From Stichopus chloronotus (lineage: Eukaryota; Echinodermata; Holothuroidea; Aspidochirotida; Stichopodidae), in the NCBI GenBank assembly GCA_021234535.1, contig CM037830.1:38973937-39037936 (forward strand): a stretch of 64,000 nt of DNA. The letters run 5' to 3'. Positions 1-12,012 of this stretch are shown piece after piece. The notes beneath the pieces are model-generated. The model had not been told where the DNA came from and made no database searches. It saw nothing but the letters and a program-made list of their open reading frames with translations. Every line of letters begins with the position of its first letter. Position 1 is the first letter of the stretch. The translations under genes and the position numbers were made by a program.

Positions 1-1019
1 ATACAATACAGAACGCTAAAATATATTCAGCCAGTATGTACTTGATGCAATTGCACTGCAAACAACTAACTGTAATGTGGAGTCCTGAACGCGTTAATTT
101 TAGAAATACGCGAATGAAGTAGAGATCACGAAATTACATGACGTCACACTTGACACATAATAGGCTGGATCAGAGTGTTATTACAGTATTGGAAAGAGAA
201 CAAAAAGAACTTTCAACAGACATAATACAGGATCCCATCCCTGGTCGTCGATTTGGGGGAAGGGGACTCTAACACATTTGCCCCCCCCCCCACACTTTTA
301 GTGACCTGGAAAAAAACAGCAATAAGCATTTCTCATTAATGGAAGTGTAAATTTGCTAAATCGTGCTCTCAGAAATAAAAAGAAAATGAACGCAAATTAA
401 TAAGGCCAGAGAGACTGAGAAGTGAAATTTCCTGCAATCTGAGAGGTATTTTCATCATTTTTTTTTTCGTCGGTACGCTACACAAGTCTATGTAGAGGAC
501 GCTTACAACCTTAGTGGAGATATTAGCCTATTTCCCCAATTTCAATGCTTTGCTCAGTCTACTTACACTACTGGCAGGGGAACAGGGAGTCTTAGGCCTA
601 CTGCTGTAGCCTAGTTCTGCTTTCTTTTGGATAAAACTAAAACTTTGCCTCAGTGATAGGCAAAAAGGGAGGGTTTTACTGCTACGAGCTGTGGGTATGA
701 CTAATATGCACAATTTAGAATATTTTCTGTTTTTGTGACGAATGCAAATGGAGGACAAACGTTTGGGTTAGTCTTATTGTACCTATGCAGCTTCACCTGT
801 TTCACTATTTTGATATAGAAGGAACAGTTAATCATCCGGGGGACTTCGCCCCTTGAACCCCTAAAACAGATTCCACGACTAAAGTGGAACCTGGACACTA
901 CATAGATTTGCTCGCATGCTTCGCGTAATCTTTATAGGGTACATAAACGCTGATGTATTTTTTCATGGATGGAATTTCCTCATGATTGATAAATTGTAGA
1001 CATAAGATCCCTATTAAAG
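1..1019. other. No gene seen; repeat debris
   Basis: Short open frames only, none with recognisable similarity. Contains a poly(C) tract near 280, a 'GAAGTG...TTTCCT..AATCTG' half repeat (410-450) and two TAGGCCTA-like words. Confidence 0.6.
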
Positions 1020-1165
1020 GCTGTATACACATGCAGCTTAGAAAACACGGGAAGTGCCGTTTTCGGCGGAGTGAGGGTTTGCAAAACCCCAATTTTTGTT
1101 GTGCGCTCCACGCCAACTGATGGTGGCGTTCCTCTTAGATAGTGGTGCCAGTGCTCACCCTCCCC
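1020..1165 (+). repeat. Dispersed short repeat 'GATGGTGGCG...CTTAGATAG', copy
   Basis: The pattern is CATGCAGCTTAGAA...GGAAGTGCCGTTTTCGGC, a short AT-rich spacer, then GCCAACTGATGGTGGCG and CTCTTAGATAG. The same order (GAAGTGCCGTTTCCG, then TTGATGGTGGCGCTC-GCTTAGATA) recurs near 3590-3690, 32345-32430 (first half), 32890-33000, 44870-44905 (second half), 45130-45255 and, inverted, near 23905-23945 and 33150-33195 (second half). No ORF; perhaps a SINE or MITE. Confidence 0.6.
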
Positions 1166-2802
1166 CATATTGTTTTTCGTTCCACCGACTGTCGCCATGG
1201 TTTACGTCACTTTTAGGTTTGAAAAAAATTAGGGCTGGCCTTCCCCCCCCCCCCCCTCCACTTTCAACATCAAATCGACACTCATGCAGGGGTGTTACTG
1301 AACACAATGGCTGACCTATTTGCTAAACAGATATATCCACTTCGCCCTGTACCTTCAGGAAAAGTGGATCATTAAAAGTTAAACATGGGTAAAGTGGATA
1401 CAACGTGCAATATCTGAAAAAATAAATACCTAATCACGTTAGACAAACTCATCAGAAATGTTCAACAAGAATCATAAATACACACTGAACTGTAACAGAA
1501 AAATGTAATAGTATGAAAATATAATTCAAAACAGTCAGATCGGCTCTTGCATCCAGCATATCAAAGTTTTATCCGCCATAAACAATCAATTATACAACAC
1601 AAGACACCAAAATAAAGATAAACCCCACAAGAAGCATACGTGTAGATATTGACAAAATGTGGTAGTTACCACAAACTCTTTGATTACTTATATTTTTAAT
1701 TTTAAAATTGTAATGTCACAAGTCTGGAAAATATTAAATATCCGTTCAGTGCAGTTTTAGTTCTGAATGAAACCACGGATATCGTTACACTTAGCTTTGT
1801 AACGATGTATATAGTTTCAAAATGCGCCACTTCTATACAATCTGCCCAACGACAAAGATATGCGTTGTCCAGTACACTCACGCTATAGCCCCCCCCCCCC
1901 CCCCTTCTAACCGAGAGATCCTACGGCGACTATATCAATACAGTTTGCAGTGTAGACAACTAACCTTTACTAAAACAATGCATCAGGGGATGTTAGTAGG
2001 GGATGTTGGCTGGGGGTGGGGAAAGAACCTGGGGATGGGGCTTGGGCTGGAGTAAGCTCCCAAAACATAATCTACCCCCCCCCCTTAAAAATGGACAAAC
2101 GATTTATATAGCCTAAACTATCCTTCATATTCCAATTTTTTGGAAGAGTGAGCTGTTGAAACACGAGATCTCAAATCAAAGAATGCCTGAAAGCCTTTAA
2201 CGAGGCCCGAGAAGTGTCATTTCCTACAATCTGGGAGGCTTTTTAGGCAAAACAATATCTTTGTACACTACGAGCCAACCATGGCGTCGATTTGGGTCGA
2301 CGGGAAGGGGGGGGGGGAGGACAAGTCCAGCAACTTTTAGACATGCGGAGACACTGACACATTTGTCCCCGAACTTTTTTAAGTTGAAATCGAAAAAAAA
2401 AACTACATTATTCTAAGCAAGAATTTTATAACTTGTGTTCTAAAACATACTAAAACATGTACTTTAAAGTCAACCCTCGTAAGTCAGGGGGCCTATAATA
2501 TTTTTTACGGGGAGGAGGATGCCCCTACCCCCTTTCCCCACCCCATAGCTACGACCCTGCATCTACCATACTACTTTAAGGTTTGGCTAAGTGGCATTTT
2601 CAGCTACGAGAAAGCTCCTTGCACATATTTCAATACCTTTGAAGTTTTTTGTTACTAGGCACCATTCAAAATATCACCGACTTGCGGCAATTGGTTGTTT
2701 TGGACGCTGAGGCATTCCAATAAAAAAAAAAAAATTATCTCGACAAAATGGCAATCTTGGTAAAGTTGATATTTTGGTCGTCATTTATATACAGCGGCCA
2801 TT
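1166..2802. other. No gene seen; poly(C) tracts and repeat halves
   Basis: Homopolymer runs of 14 C (1243-1256), 16 C (1889-1904), and shorter runs near 2077 and 2310. The GTCGATTTGGGTCGACGGGA repeat at 2285 relates to the poly-G family. No coding signal. Confidence 0.6.
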
Positions 2803-3249
2803 GGGACATGTGAGATATCGAGTTACCAACTTACGCTAACTCGACATCTCGGAAGATAGGTCAAATTGTCGAGATACCGTGTTCCAAATATCTCGATAAA
2901 AGAAAATCGAGATACCGACTTACGCTAACTCGTCACCTTTCTCAATTTTTCATCTCTCTCACTGCCACCTTTCTCAATTTCTCAAATTTGTCCGTTTCTT
3001 AAATGGCGTAGTAGAAATAACTTACCTCTACAAAATTTTGCGAATTGTCGAGTTACCGACTGAGACTAACTCGAGGGAAATATGTTTAATTCTCAAGATG
3101 CCATATTAAAATATCAGCATGTAGACAATTTGGAAATGAAATTTCCGAGATGTCGAGTTAGCGTGAGTTGGCATCTCGACGATGTGCAAAATTTGTCTAG
3201 ATATCAGGTTACTCTAACAAGAACTTTAACATAACATCCCGCATGTCCC
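2803..3249. mobile_element. Foldback / MITE-like element, 447 bp
   Basis: The ends are inverted GGGACATG (2803-2810) and CATGTCCC (3242-3249). Inside, a long imperfect inverted repeat pairs CTAACTCGACATCTCGG (2838-2854) with CCGAGATGTCGAGTTAG (about 3150-3166), extended by weaker matches. Further degenerate copies of the CGAGTTACCGACT / CGAGATACCG motif lie between. No coding capacity was seen. The flanks CCATT and ATTAT suggest, but do not prove, a short ATT target duplication. Confidence 0.6.
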
Positions 3250-3579
3250 ATTATGTCGGTCGTATTTCTACGCTTCCGTATTTTGAATCTGTTTCGTTTT
3301 GTTCTAGCTTACGTACGCAATATTACATTGCTGTTCTGTAGAACGTCCCAAGCATGTAAAAATTAACATACATACTGCGCTGCAAAGCTTAGAGCAAGTC
3401 AAAGAGTTTTTCCTTCAAAAACTTTTTCATCTATTTCGTGTTCTTACTCCTTGGGATCATAAACAGACTCTCAAAAGTAAAGAAATAGAGGCATAATCAC
3501 CGAGGAAATTGGTGTCGTAGTAGAGAGGAGCGACTTAACGGAGGGGTGGGGGGATGGGACTTGATGGAGCTTGCGAGTA

Positions 3580-3695
3580 GCCTTTTACGAGGAGCAAGAA
3601 GTGCCGTTTCCGGAAATCTGGGAGGCTTTTTGACAAAAGATACTTTCGTACGGGTACGGGACAGTTGATGGTGGCGCTCTGCTTAGATAAAACAA
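3580..3695 (+). repeat. Dispersed short repeat 'GATGGTGGCG', copy
   Basis: AGCAAGAAGTGCCGTTTCCG followed by AATCTGGGAGGCTTTTTG and GTTGATGGTGGCGCTCTGCTTAGATA. Similar first halves without the second occur at 410-450 and 2205-2245. Confidence 0.55.
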
Positions 3696-4235
3696 CATAA
3701 GTGAGCCCCTCCCCTCCAAGAAAAGAATGTCCCTATAACCGAACTTGGTATAGTAGAAAACCGCTTGTCTCCCGAATTACAGGATAAGGTTGTTATTTCT
3801 CCCAGTTCCTCCTCATAGCGTTATCCCTTTCAGAAAAAACGTAGTAGGCTATGATGGCAATACATAAACTGCACAGGCGTGAAGTGAGGAGTAATGCATT
3901 CGCTTGCACATGCCTCTATAAGTCCGGTGCAGTAGCATGTACTAAAAGAAATAATTCCTTGGTAAATGATGTGTTATGTGGAATATTCTCAAAAAATTAA
4001 ATTACAGAAAAACCAGAACGCACAAATGCTTATGGCTTGGAAGAAATCATTATGAGGCTTTCTTTTTCATGAATCTGACATACTGCATAAGACTAGTAAG
4101 TGTAATATGCTTGATTATTGTAGTATTACAGTAATGTATCATATCGAAATGTGCAATGACATAAGGACCTAAGATGGTAGTGTAAGTGTACATTAGAACA
4201 TGCATATTGCTATAGAGATATCCAAGAGCTTCACT

Positions 4236-4611
4236 GCATACCAAATATCAAAACTGCAAGCTTCCCTTCTTGAGATATCGTGTCTACAAGGTTGTTTCGA
4301 CTTGAACCCTGTTGACCTGGAATGCCCTTTGACCCCATCAAAAACAATTGGCTATTTATACTCAATATGGTACCTCTAGGTATCAAAAAATGAGACCTGC
4401 ATAAGGTTCCCTTCTAAAAATATTGATTGACCTCCACCAAAATCGATAGGGTTCTTGCACTCAATAAGATACACCCACTTACCAAATATGACATACATGC
4501 ACGTTTCCCCTCCTGAGATATGTGTTTACAAAGTTTTCATAATTAAACCGCTATTGACCCAAGGTAACCTTTGACCTCCACCAAAATCATTAGGGTTCTT
4601 GTACTCAATAT
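4236..4611 (+). repeat. ~145-bp repeat family, block 1 (cut by LINE)
   Basis: Degenerate units carry GCTTCCCTTCTTGAGATATC, GTGTTTACAAG, TTGACCCC(T)GTTGACC, TGACCTTTGACCTCCACCAA and GGGTTCTTGTACTCAAT. The array stops at ACTCAATAT where the LINE starts and continues at 10105. The unit length of about 145 bases is estimated from the 13.9-14.4 kb block. Confidence 0.75.
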
Positions 4612-4655
4612 TCATTCGTTCATTCATTCACTCATTCATTCATTTATCACCTCAT
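4610..4655. repeat. (ATTC)n tract, LINE 3' tail
   Basis: Imperfect ATTC/GAAT units; on the minus strand they read (TGAA)n at the 3' end of the L2-like LINE. Confidence 0.8.
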
Positions 4656-5599
4656 TGTGAATCTGTGAAACACTACAATTTTATTACAAAGTAGGTTAGA
4701 AAACTTGCAGAGAATTAGACGAATTAAAAGTAGAAGATTAAGATGAAGTGTAACTCTGAGAAAAAGGAGACCAGAAAAAAAAAAAAGTTTAAAAGAAACT
4801 CATACGAAGTCTGGCCACAGTGCTATGAAAGAAGAAAATCAATGCATTTTACAGTAATAAAAGAACTTTAGAATCAAGCACATCTTTGAGTCTATTTATA
4901 ATGCTCACAGACATTGCTACTTTGTTACATACGTTATTATTATGTCATGTCCAATTAAAGTGATTGCGTGTGTACTGAAAAACCAAAAAGATAAGATTAT
5001 GTTTGATCTTTACTTTTTCTATATTTTTAAATGTACACACGAGGATGTACATGAACGGACTATGTCTTTCAATGAAGGAAAATGGCAGTAACTACTTCGA
5101 AAAGCAACGGGATTGGCATAAAAACAGTAAAAAGCAGACGTCATATTTGAAAATTAACGGTTCTCTCTATAACCGCCTACATAATGAATATGCAACAGTA
5201 CAGGTCTCACTAGAGTATCAAAAACATACAACTCAAGTCGTCGCTTCTTGGTAGGTATCGGGAATTGTAGTTTTTTGTCAAAGGAAACACTGTATTTACA
5301 AATAACCTATGAACTGAACACAACCTTGCCCGCGGTGTTAGTGATCCTGAGTTGTTAACTGAATATTCAATTCTAGTATACTTCCCATTGGCTTGCTCAA
5401 AGAAGCACACCATTGATTTGAATGAAAACTGTCAACCACTACATTATCGTATTCTACACTTTTTGTCGTTATGTTAGAAGAATTTGAAATCATATGGCAA
5501 AATTAACCAACTGAAACCTATTTATTTTCCCAGATTGTCTCGATGGTGTAATTAAAAGCCTTACCAAACTTTTGAAGATGAAACTTCAATGTTTTTAAT

Positions 5600-7620
5600 T
5601 TTTGCCCACGCACGTAATCACTTTAAGGTTCTCATGTATTGCAACCTATGAAACATTGTGAAGGTTACTCTCTTTATAAGAGTATTATTTATTTAATATT
5701 GACAGTTGGTAACTTCTTTCCCGTACGATGAAATACAATAAAGTTAGTTTTATCGGTATTTAATGATATTTTGCTACTACATAGCCAATTACTAACGTAA
5801 CAAAGTTCATTTTTTATTTCTATGACGGCTGACCTTCAATCCATATGATCATTAAGGATCGTTGTATCATCGGCAAACAATGTAAATTTTTATTTGTTGA
5901 AAGAAGCATTGAAATCATTCATATACATTATAAATAGAAGAGGACCTAGTGTGGATCCTTGTGGAACACACAGACTATGGTTTGCAAACCAGAACTGGTG
6001 AAGTTTACTTTAACATATTGTTTACGATTACTGAAACAACTGGAGATCCAGCATACAGCACGTGACCAATTGGTGAAGAAACATACTATGATCTACAGTG
6101 TCGAAAGCCTTAGACAAATTCTAAAGAATACCAATAGAATAATTTTATTTTCTACAACATAAGCTATCTTGTTAACAACATTACAGAGAGCCATAGATGT
6201 AGAGTGTTTCTCACAAAAACCGTATTGATTATTAGAGAGAATGCTGTACTAAAAAAGAAAACGTGAAATTATCTCATGCTTCAACCTTTCCAATTCTTTA
6301 ATAAGAGTGGGTAGTAAGTACAGCAATAGGCCTGTAATGTTTATCTGGCAAGGATCACCAGCCTAAAAAATCGGGATCACCGTTGCAATTTTTAGTTTGT
6401 CTGGAAAAACGTAAGTTTGTATGAAAACATTAAAAATACGAGCAACAACACCTGCAAGCACTTGCCTTAAAGACATCAGAGGAAATTTCGTCAAGGCCGG
6501 GGCTCTTCCCACTTGGCATTAAGTAGACTTTGCAAAGTCTTTCTCGGCGAATGAATTCGCCTCCTTTAAAACATTCCTCACAATTTCAGCTACAGCCTAT
6601 TTATACCCAACCGAGGATATGTACTCATCTCGTAATCGCGTTTCCCTGTGATCGCCGTCCGCCGGAAAGACTTTGGACACTCGATATAATTATGTACAAA
6701 TGAATAGTCACGTTTGACGTTACGGTTAATACATATTAAAATACTACGCGTTGGTCTCATGAAATAAGCCAATAGCAGCGATCGAACAGTGAGAGTAAAT
6801 AACGGTACCTAGGCTAACTTCACCCTATCACAAGATTTGCCTACGGCAGAAACAGGATATCGCTAAGAGAGACCTAAAACAGTTGAAGGAGAGTAGAATA
6901 TTACCATGATAGTTACGTAACTAATCAGTCGTAGGTCCTTTCCCCATCATCGCTCCCATCATTTCTCACGATGGCCGTGATTGGCTTCTACCGAATTTGG
7001 TAGCGAAAAACAATGGTTTTAGTTAAAAGTTGTGTGCATAATTAAAACGAGTGTCCAGAGTCTGCGAGGGCAGCGATCAATGAGGGGAGTAAACACTCTT
7101 CCGGAAGAGCAGTACAAGTATACGGATGTTCCTTCAGAGGTGGCGGAACCAAGATTACCCAAGCAGACTCTGCAGAGTCTAGGCATTAAGCGGATTATCT
7201 TTCAAACTTCAGAAGGGTCAGTGGGAGTGAGAACCATTGTATTCTCATTTTGAAAATTCCCTAAATATGTCTAAAAAATAGATTATTGTTATTGCAAATG
7301 TTACCGTCCAGAGATCAACATTAATGAAACGATTATTTAAAGCTTCTGCAATAATTTTGTTTTATTAGTTTTCCCCGTATCAGTGACAATATTGGAAATA
7401 TCTTATTTTTAGTCTTCAATAGAGTATTAGTCACATCCTATGTTTTCTCGATATCATTAACATTAGAATTAATTTTTTATGGTAATAATCATGTTTTGCT
7501 TTTTTGATAATATTGTTCAAATTGTTTGATAGGCAGTAATATTTGGTTTATTTACCGCAGAGAATGTACTGACATCTTTACGGTATAAAATATCCTTACG
7601 CTTGATTGATTGTAGCAATC
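5600..7620 (-). pseudogene. LINE reverse transcriptase (broken)
   Basis: Minus-strand fragments read in order: KIATVIPIF and AGDP (about 6.4 kb), NNQYGFCEKHSTSMALCNVV (about 6.2 kb), CVPQGSTLGPLLFIMYMNDF (about 5.97 kb) and LFADDTTILNDH (about 5.87 kb). The last two are RT motifs B and C; FADD is the catalytic box. Several in-frame stops and shifts occur. Confidence 0.85.
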
Positions 7621-7879
7621 CTGGCGTAAGACACGGTGTATTTGGTTTGCTTCGTTTATGGTTGCGAAATGTTTGTGTATTAGAGACGTCATGACATTAT
7701 TAAAAGCGTCACAACACTTATTAACATTTTTGTCAGATGTGTCATTATATCCGACCCAGTCATGATGTTGAAGTTTGTAAGTAATTGAAGTAATACTAGC
7801 TTCAGTAAAATAACGCTTCCACTGAGGAATGTTTGGTAACAAATCAAAACCTCGAAGTGCTATTTGCACTTTATAATAT

Positions 7880-8365
7880 CGGAAAATGATCACTTATATC
7901 GTTGGTTGGTTATTCTTCAATTCAATTGTGGGGGAAATGCCCATGTGAAGAAATGACATTGATTAAATGTGTTATAACAGTACGGTTATACTTGTAAAGT
8001 AATATTAAAATCCCCCATAATGTGATTCGAATTCTTGTTTTTAAATGTTGCATGCAGGTAGCTTCATAACTTATCAAGCTCATCAATAAATATTTCACAA
8101 TTAGAACTGGGTGGTTTGTAAATTACACTTACGAGATAACCGTTGTTGCAGGAGTTAGCGTGCATAAAGAGATGTTCAAAAGTTGTGAATTCTATCTCAA
8201 TACTTTCATCGGTAACAATGTACGAATCACTAACCTACAGTGCTACACCTCCACCTCTCCCATCTCTGGCTTTATGCTTTAAATTAAAACCAGGTATGCT
8301 AAACGTTGAAACAGTAACATTAATGTCAAGCCAAGTTTCAGTGACAGCTATATAATTCATGCCGT
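7880..8365 (-). pseudogene. LINE APE-type endonuclease (broken)
   Basis: Minus-strand reading shows AVTETWLDINV, then GFNLKHKARDGRGGGVAL, YLVSVIYKPPSSNCE, IFIDELDKL and a later ISDHFPI. These are the T-E-T-W, G-R-G-G-G-V, Y-R-P-P-like and S-D-H motifs of the AP-endonuclease domain of non-LTR retrotransposons. A stop after GGGVAL and later frame changes show decay. Confidence 0.8.
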
Positions 8366-9179
8366 TACTCGTACGTTAAAATGGGATTCACTTCAACCTC
8401 ACTCTTCTTTTGTTCTACTGAGGTTCAACTTATTGCAAATTTTCATCGCCTTAGGTCAGTTTTATCACCTCATGCTGTGATAATCCACATGGTCAATTAA
8501 ACATCGTTCTCCTAAAGTAATTCAGGTGTGTCAATCCAATGTCTAAGCTTTCTTGAGCTGCCTGGCAAGGGGTATTAGGTGTCATGTCCATAGGTAATAC
8601 ATGTGTAATCGGGCATGAAAGAGGGTCTGTTGAACACTTTAGCACAGTTGTAACGTCATGTGACAGAATTGATTGAATCTAAAATATTGCAGAGACCATG
8701 AAAAGTTTTTGGTGGGCCTCGACTATTGACATGGAGTAAATTTAGGTCCTTTTTATTGACCGATAAAAGATCAACGTAAGTATAATGAACAAAATTGTAA
8801 TCAAGAGGTGGCTTTGCATTAGCACAGTAATTATCGATATTAATATCTTGCTAAGTTATTAGTGTTACGTTCAGGTCTAGAAAAGTCAGTAGAATTATAG
8901 GCTAGTGGTACTTACATGAAAGTAAAGAAAAATCTTCATCGTTTTGCTCGTTTCTGGGAAGATTTCACAATATGCGGAAGAAGTAAACATATAAAAGGAA
9001 AATAATAGAAGTGTAATCCAATAGTACAGAGCGTACATGTTAATTACTACAGACTACAACACTGAGTGAAAAAGCAATACGTAAGTTGTGCAATTTCACC
9101 GTTCAGTGAGTGAATCTGCATTCCAGTTTAGGGTAACAGTACTTGTTACGTAACAATGAGAGCATCTGCCGCTCACCAC

Positions 9180-9900
9180 AGACATGATTAAAGGGATAGT
9201 TTTAACAGTTTCACGTTCACAGAGATTGTCAATCAGCTGTTTACTTAATTTTCTTGATAATATTCTTTCCGTCCTTGTTGATGCTCACAGAAACACTTCC
9301 GTCAATTGTATAAATACTTACAGTGGCGGATGGTCCTTGGACTTCTTTAGCAAGGATTGATTAAGAGAAATCAGGACCTCCTTCAGTGCTATTCCAGTTT
9401 GCTTTAGTTTTCAACGACTAAAGAGAAACTGCCATCGAATATCATAAGAGTCTCTGCCGTCCATTTAATTTCATCCCGACTCTGTGACATCTTTCAATTT
9501 GGCTTTCATGAAGTTTCATCTGAAGTTTATCCTTTACCATCGTAATGATTTCTGCAGCGACGTTTACGTTGGTGGGTTTCACTTAGTCCAAAGACCCTAA
9601 CACTGTTTCGCCGTGAATATTCTTCCATTTCGTTCAGTTTTTAGCCTAGTTTGTGGTTCCCGTATTGACAATTCGTAGGGTGGTTTTAAGGTGATCATTC
9701 TCCAGTTTTTGACTGCCAACTTTATTTTGCAGTTCGAAGAAAGACCTTCTTATTTTTCAAGCCCATTTTCTAAATGCTTAAGTTTCTTCTCTGGATAAGA
9801 GTCTTTCATTTATAACCTCAGAAACAATTTCTGCGATCCGTATTTCTGGATGTAACAGTGTATTACGTTTGTTTGAAGATGGCTATTGCGTAATATCGTA
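9180..9900 (-). pseudogene. LINE ORF1-like nucleic-acid-binding region (broken)
   Basis: On the minus strand, conceptual translation with frame changes gives NVNVAAEIITMVKDKLQMKL followed by ERCHRVGMKLNG. This resembles the E-x-x-x-x-x-V-x-x-x-x-x-x-K-L-x(6)-I-x-R-x-H-R-x-G core of LINE ORF1 proteins of the L1-ORF1 type. Several stops follow. It lies 5' of the endonuclease, as expected. Confidence 0.55.
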
Positions 9901-10104
9901 CTACAGCTTTAATTATATACCCATAACATATTCTATAGCCTATACATGTACTATGTCTTCACTCGGATAAAGGACTAAGCTGGATGCATCCCCTATCAAG
10001 CTGAAAGTTCCAAACCTGCTCAAGAATACGGTGACCAGAGCATTTTTTCCTACATGTACCCACGTCTGTAATAATAGCAGATATTATGCTGGATGTGCAC
10101 CGAC

Positions 10105-10175
10105 ATATGGTACACCTACATACAAATATGATATTGTGTTTACAAAGTTTTCACTATTTGACTCCTTCAAGAGAT
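10105..10175 (+). repeat. ~145-bp repeat family, continuation after LINE
   Basis: ATATGGTACACCTACATAC, AAATATGA and then ATTGTGTTTACAAAGTTTTC match the consensus that follows GTTCTTGTACTCAAT. This is therefore the other half of the unit broken at 4611 and marks the 5' boundary of the inserted LINE. Confidence 0.7.
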
Positions 10176-10239
10176 TTGGGAACTTCTCAATGGGTACTGT
10201 GGTATGCTTTGGATGGAACCCTTAACCTTTAACATTGCA

Positions 10240-11520
10240 TGCTGCAGGTTTTTTTTCCCTATGTAAGGCTGATAAAATTTGTACTATTGCTGATGAAAAT
10301 TGAAATAAGGCTAACGTTCTAAAATTACTCAAGTTTGAATTTTCTTCAACTTTCTTTCCAATTTTTCTCATTCTTTTAACATAACATAACAAGTTTAAGG
10401 GCAAAGGAGGGCAAAAGCCCCATAAGATGCCCTGTAATCCAGACCCCCCCAAAAAAAACCCTAACCAAACTAATATCCAACAAAGCCCAGCAAAATCAGA
10501 TTCTGCCACAGTCACAATAAAACTTATCAATGTTACCTTTGAAGCTATTTACTGAAGTGGATTTACAACTCAATCAGGCAGACTATTTCACTCATTGACA
10601 ACTCTGTGAGAAAAGCTAAACTTTCTCACATCAAGCCTAGAGAAGCATTTCCCCAGCTTCTTACAATGACCACCAACACGGGAATCAGGACAAACCTCTC
10701 ATTAATCACAATTAGACAGAGAATTCCTACCAGATAGGAATTTGAAAACCTGCAGCATATCTTCCCTGATCCTTCTAAACTCAACAGTAGTAAGTCCCGA
10801 CATTTGAGCCTATCATGATAAGGGAGATGACGTACATCGGGGATAAGCCGAGTGGCCCTCCTTTGAACCTGCTCTAAAAGAAACTTGTCCTTTTCATAAT
10901 AGGGACTCCATGCCTGCACAGCATAGTCAAGATGCGGCCTTACCAACTACTTATACAGATTCAACACAATATCGTTACTAAAATTACTAAAATTCCTCTT
11001 GATCAATCCTAGCACCCTGTTCGCTCTGGCAGCAGCACCTGCGCACTGTTTAGAAGGGAGATAAGGGAGATGACGTACATCGGGGATAAGCCGAGTGGCC
11101 CTCCTCTGAACCTGCTCTAAAAGAAACTTGTTCATATCACTTGTAATGATAACACCTAGGTCTTTTTCTGAAGTCACATTACTCAAAATACTACCAGCCA
11201 TGGTATAATCATAATTCAATTATTAGTACCAAAGTGAAGAACTTTGCATTTGTCAGAATTAAAATACATCTGCCAAGTTTTTGACCATGTTAATAATCTA
11301 TCCAAATTCCCTTGCAACAATGAAGCATCCTTGTCATCATTTACTATCCGATACAGCTTGGTGTCATCAGCAAACTTACTAATCATTACTAGAAGTGAGA
11401 GAGCTATCTATATCATTAATGAAAACCGGAATGCAGAAATGCATTGCAGTTTCGATGATCCGATTAAGAATATTTTTGCGGAATCTGATATAATAGCATG
11501 TGTCACATTGCGCTACGTAT
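10240..11520 (-). mobile_element. CR1/L2-type LINE fragment (RT 3' half) with internal duplication
   Basis: Minus-strand reading from 11440 gives VFINDIDSSLTS, a FADDTKLY-like stretch (DDTKLYRIVNDDKDASL), TWQMYFNSDKCKVLHFGTN, SEKDLGVIITSDM, ANRVLGLIKRNF, and then LVRPHLDYAVQAWSPYYEKD and RATRLIPDVRHLPYHDRL. These are the palm motif C and C-terminal blocks of a CR1/L2-clade RT. About 75 bases encoding KFLLEQVQRRATRLIPDVRHLPY occur twice (about 10820-10892 and 11063-11137), so the second copy interrupts the protein. It is a 5'-truncated copy, also inserted in the 145-bp repeat. Confidence 0.8.
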
Positions 11521-11521
11521 G

Positions 11522-12012
11522 CTTTATATGAAGTATATGAGATCTGCATAAGCTTCCTTTCTTGAGATCATACCTCCATGTTCACAATTTGATGCTTGCT
11601 GACATGGAATAACCTTCTACCTCTGTTAAAGACTAACGTTCTTGTGCTAAATGAGATACAACTACACACTGAATACTACATCTGTCCAAGCTTCCCTTCA
11701 TGAGATAATATGTTTACAAGAATTCCACACTGTGAGCCTGTTGACCGCAAATGACCTTTGACCTTCACTAGAGAAAATGAAAATTTGTGTAAATTCAATG
11801 AGATAAACCTACAGTCCAATTGGGAGATCTGCTCATAAGTTTTCCTTCTTGAAATATTGTGCTTACAATATTTTTACAATTTGACCCCTGTTGACCTCAA
11901 ATGACCTGTGACCTCCACCAAAATCAACAGGAATCTGGTAATCAATGTGACACACCCACAAACCAAATGTGAAGTTTGTCCAAGCTTCTTGCAATAAACT
12001 GTTTACAAGTAA
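11522..12012 (+). repeat. ~145-bp repeat family, block 2
   Basis: About three diverged units with GAGATCTGCATAAGCTTCC, TGACCTTTGACCTTCAC (11752-) and GACCTCCACCAAAATCAACA. It resumes just after the CR1/L2-type fragment, so the second LINE also landed in this array. Confidence 0.75.

Larger units (their letters stand above)
4612..10104 (-). mobile_element. Near-full-length decayed L2-like LINE (ORF1, EN, RT)
   Basis: Read on the minus strand, this about 5.5-kb element has an ORF1-like region (about 9.9-9.2 kb, with ERCHRVGMK), an APE-type endonuclease (about 8.36-7.9 kb), a connector, and a reverse transcriptase (about 7.6-5.6 kb). The 3' end is a TGAA-type simple repeat (4612-4660), typical of L2/CR1 LINEs. 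Stops and frameshifts interrupt every domain, so it is inactive. The boundaries follow from interruption of a ~145-bp repeat, which ends at ACTCAATAT (about 4611) and resumes at ATATGGTACACC (about 10105). AT-rich sequence with no RT likeness around 6.6-7.25 kb may be a later insertion. Confidence 0.85.

Noticed and set aside
10222..10530. 102-codon minus-strand frame
   Set aside because: Lies in the 3' non-coding part of the CR1/L2-type LINE fragment; no RT motif in this frame.
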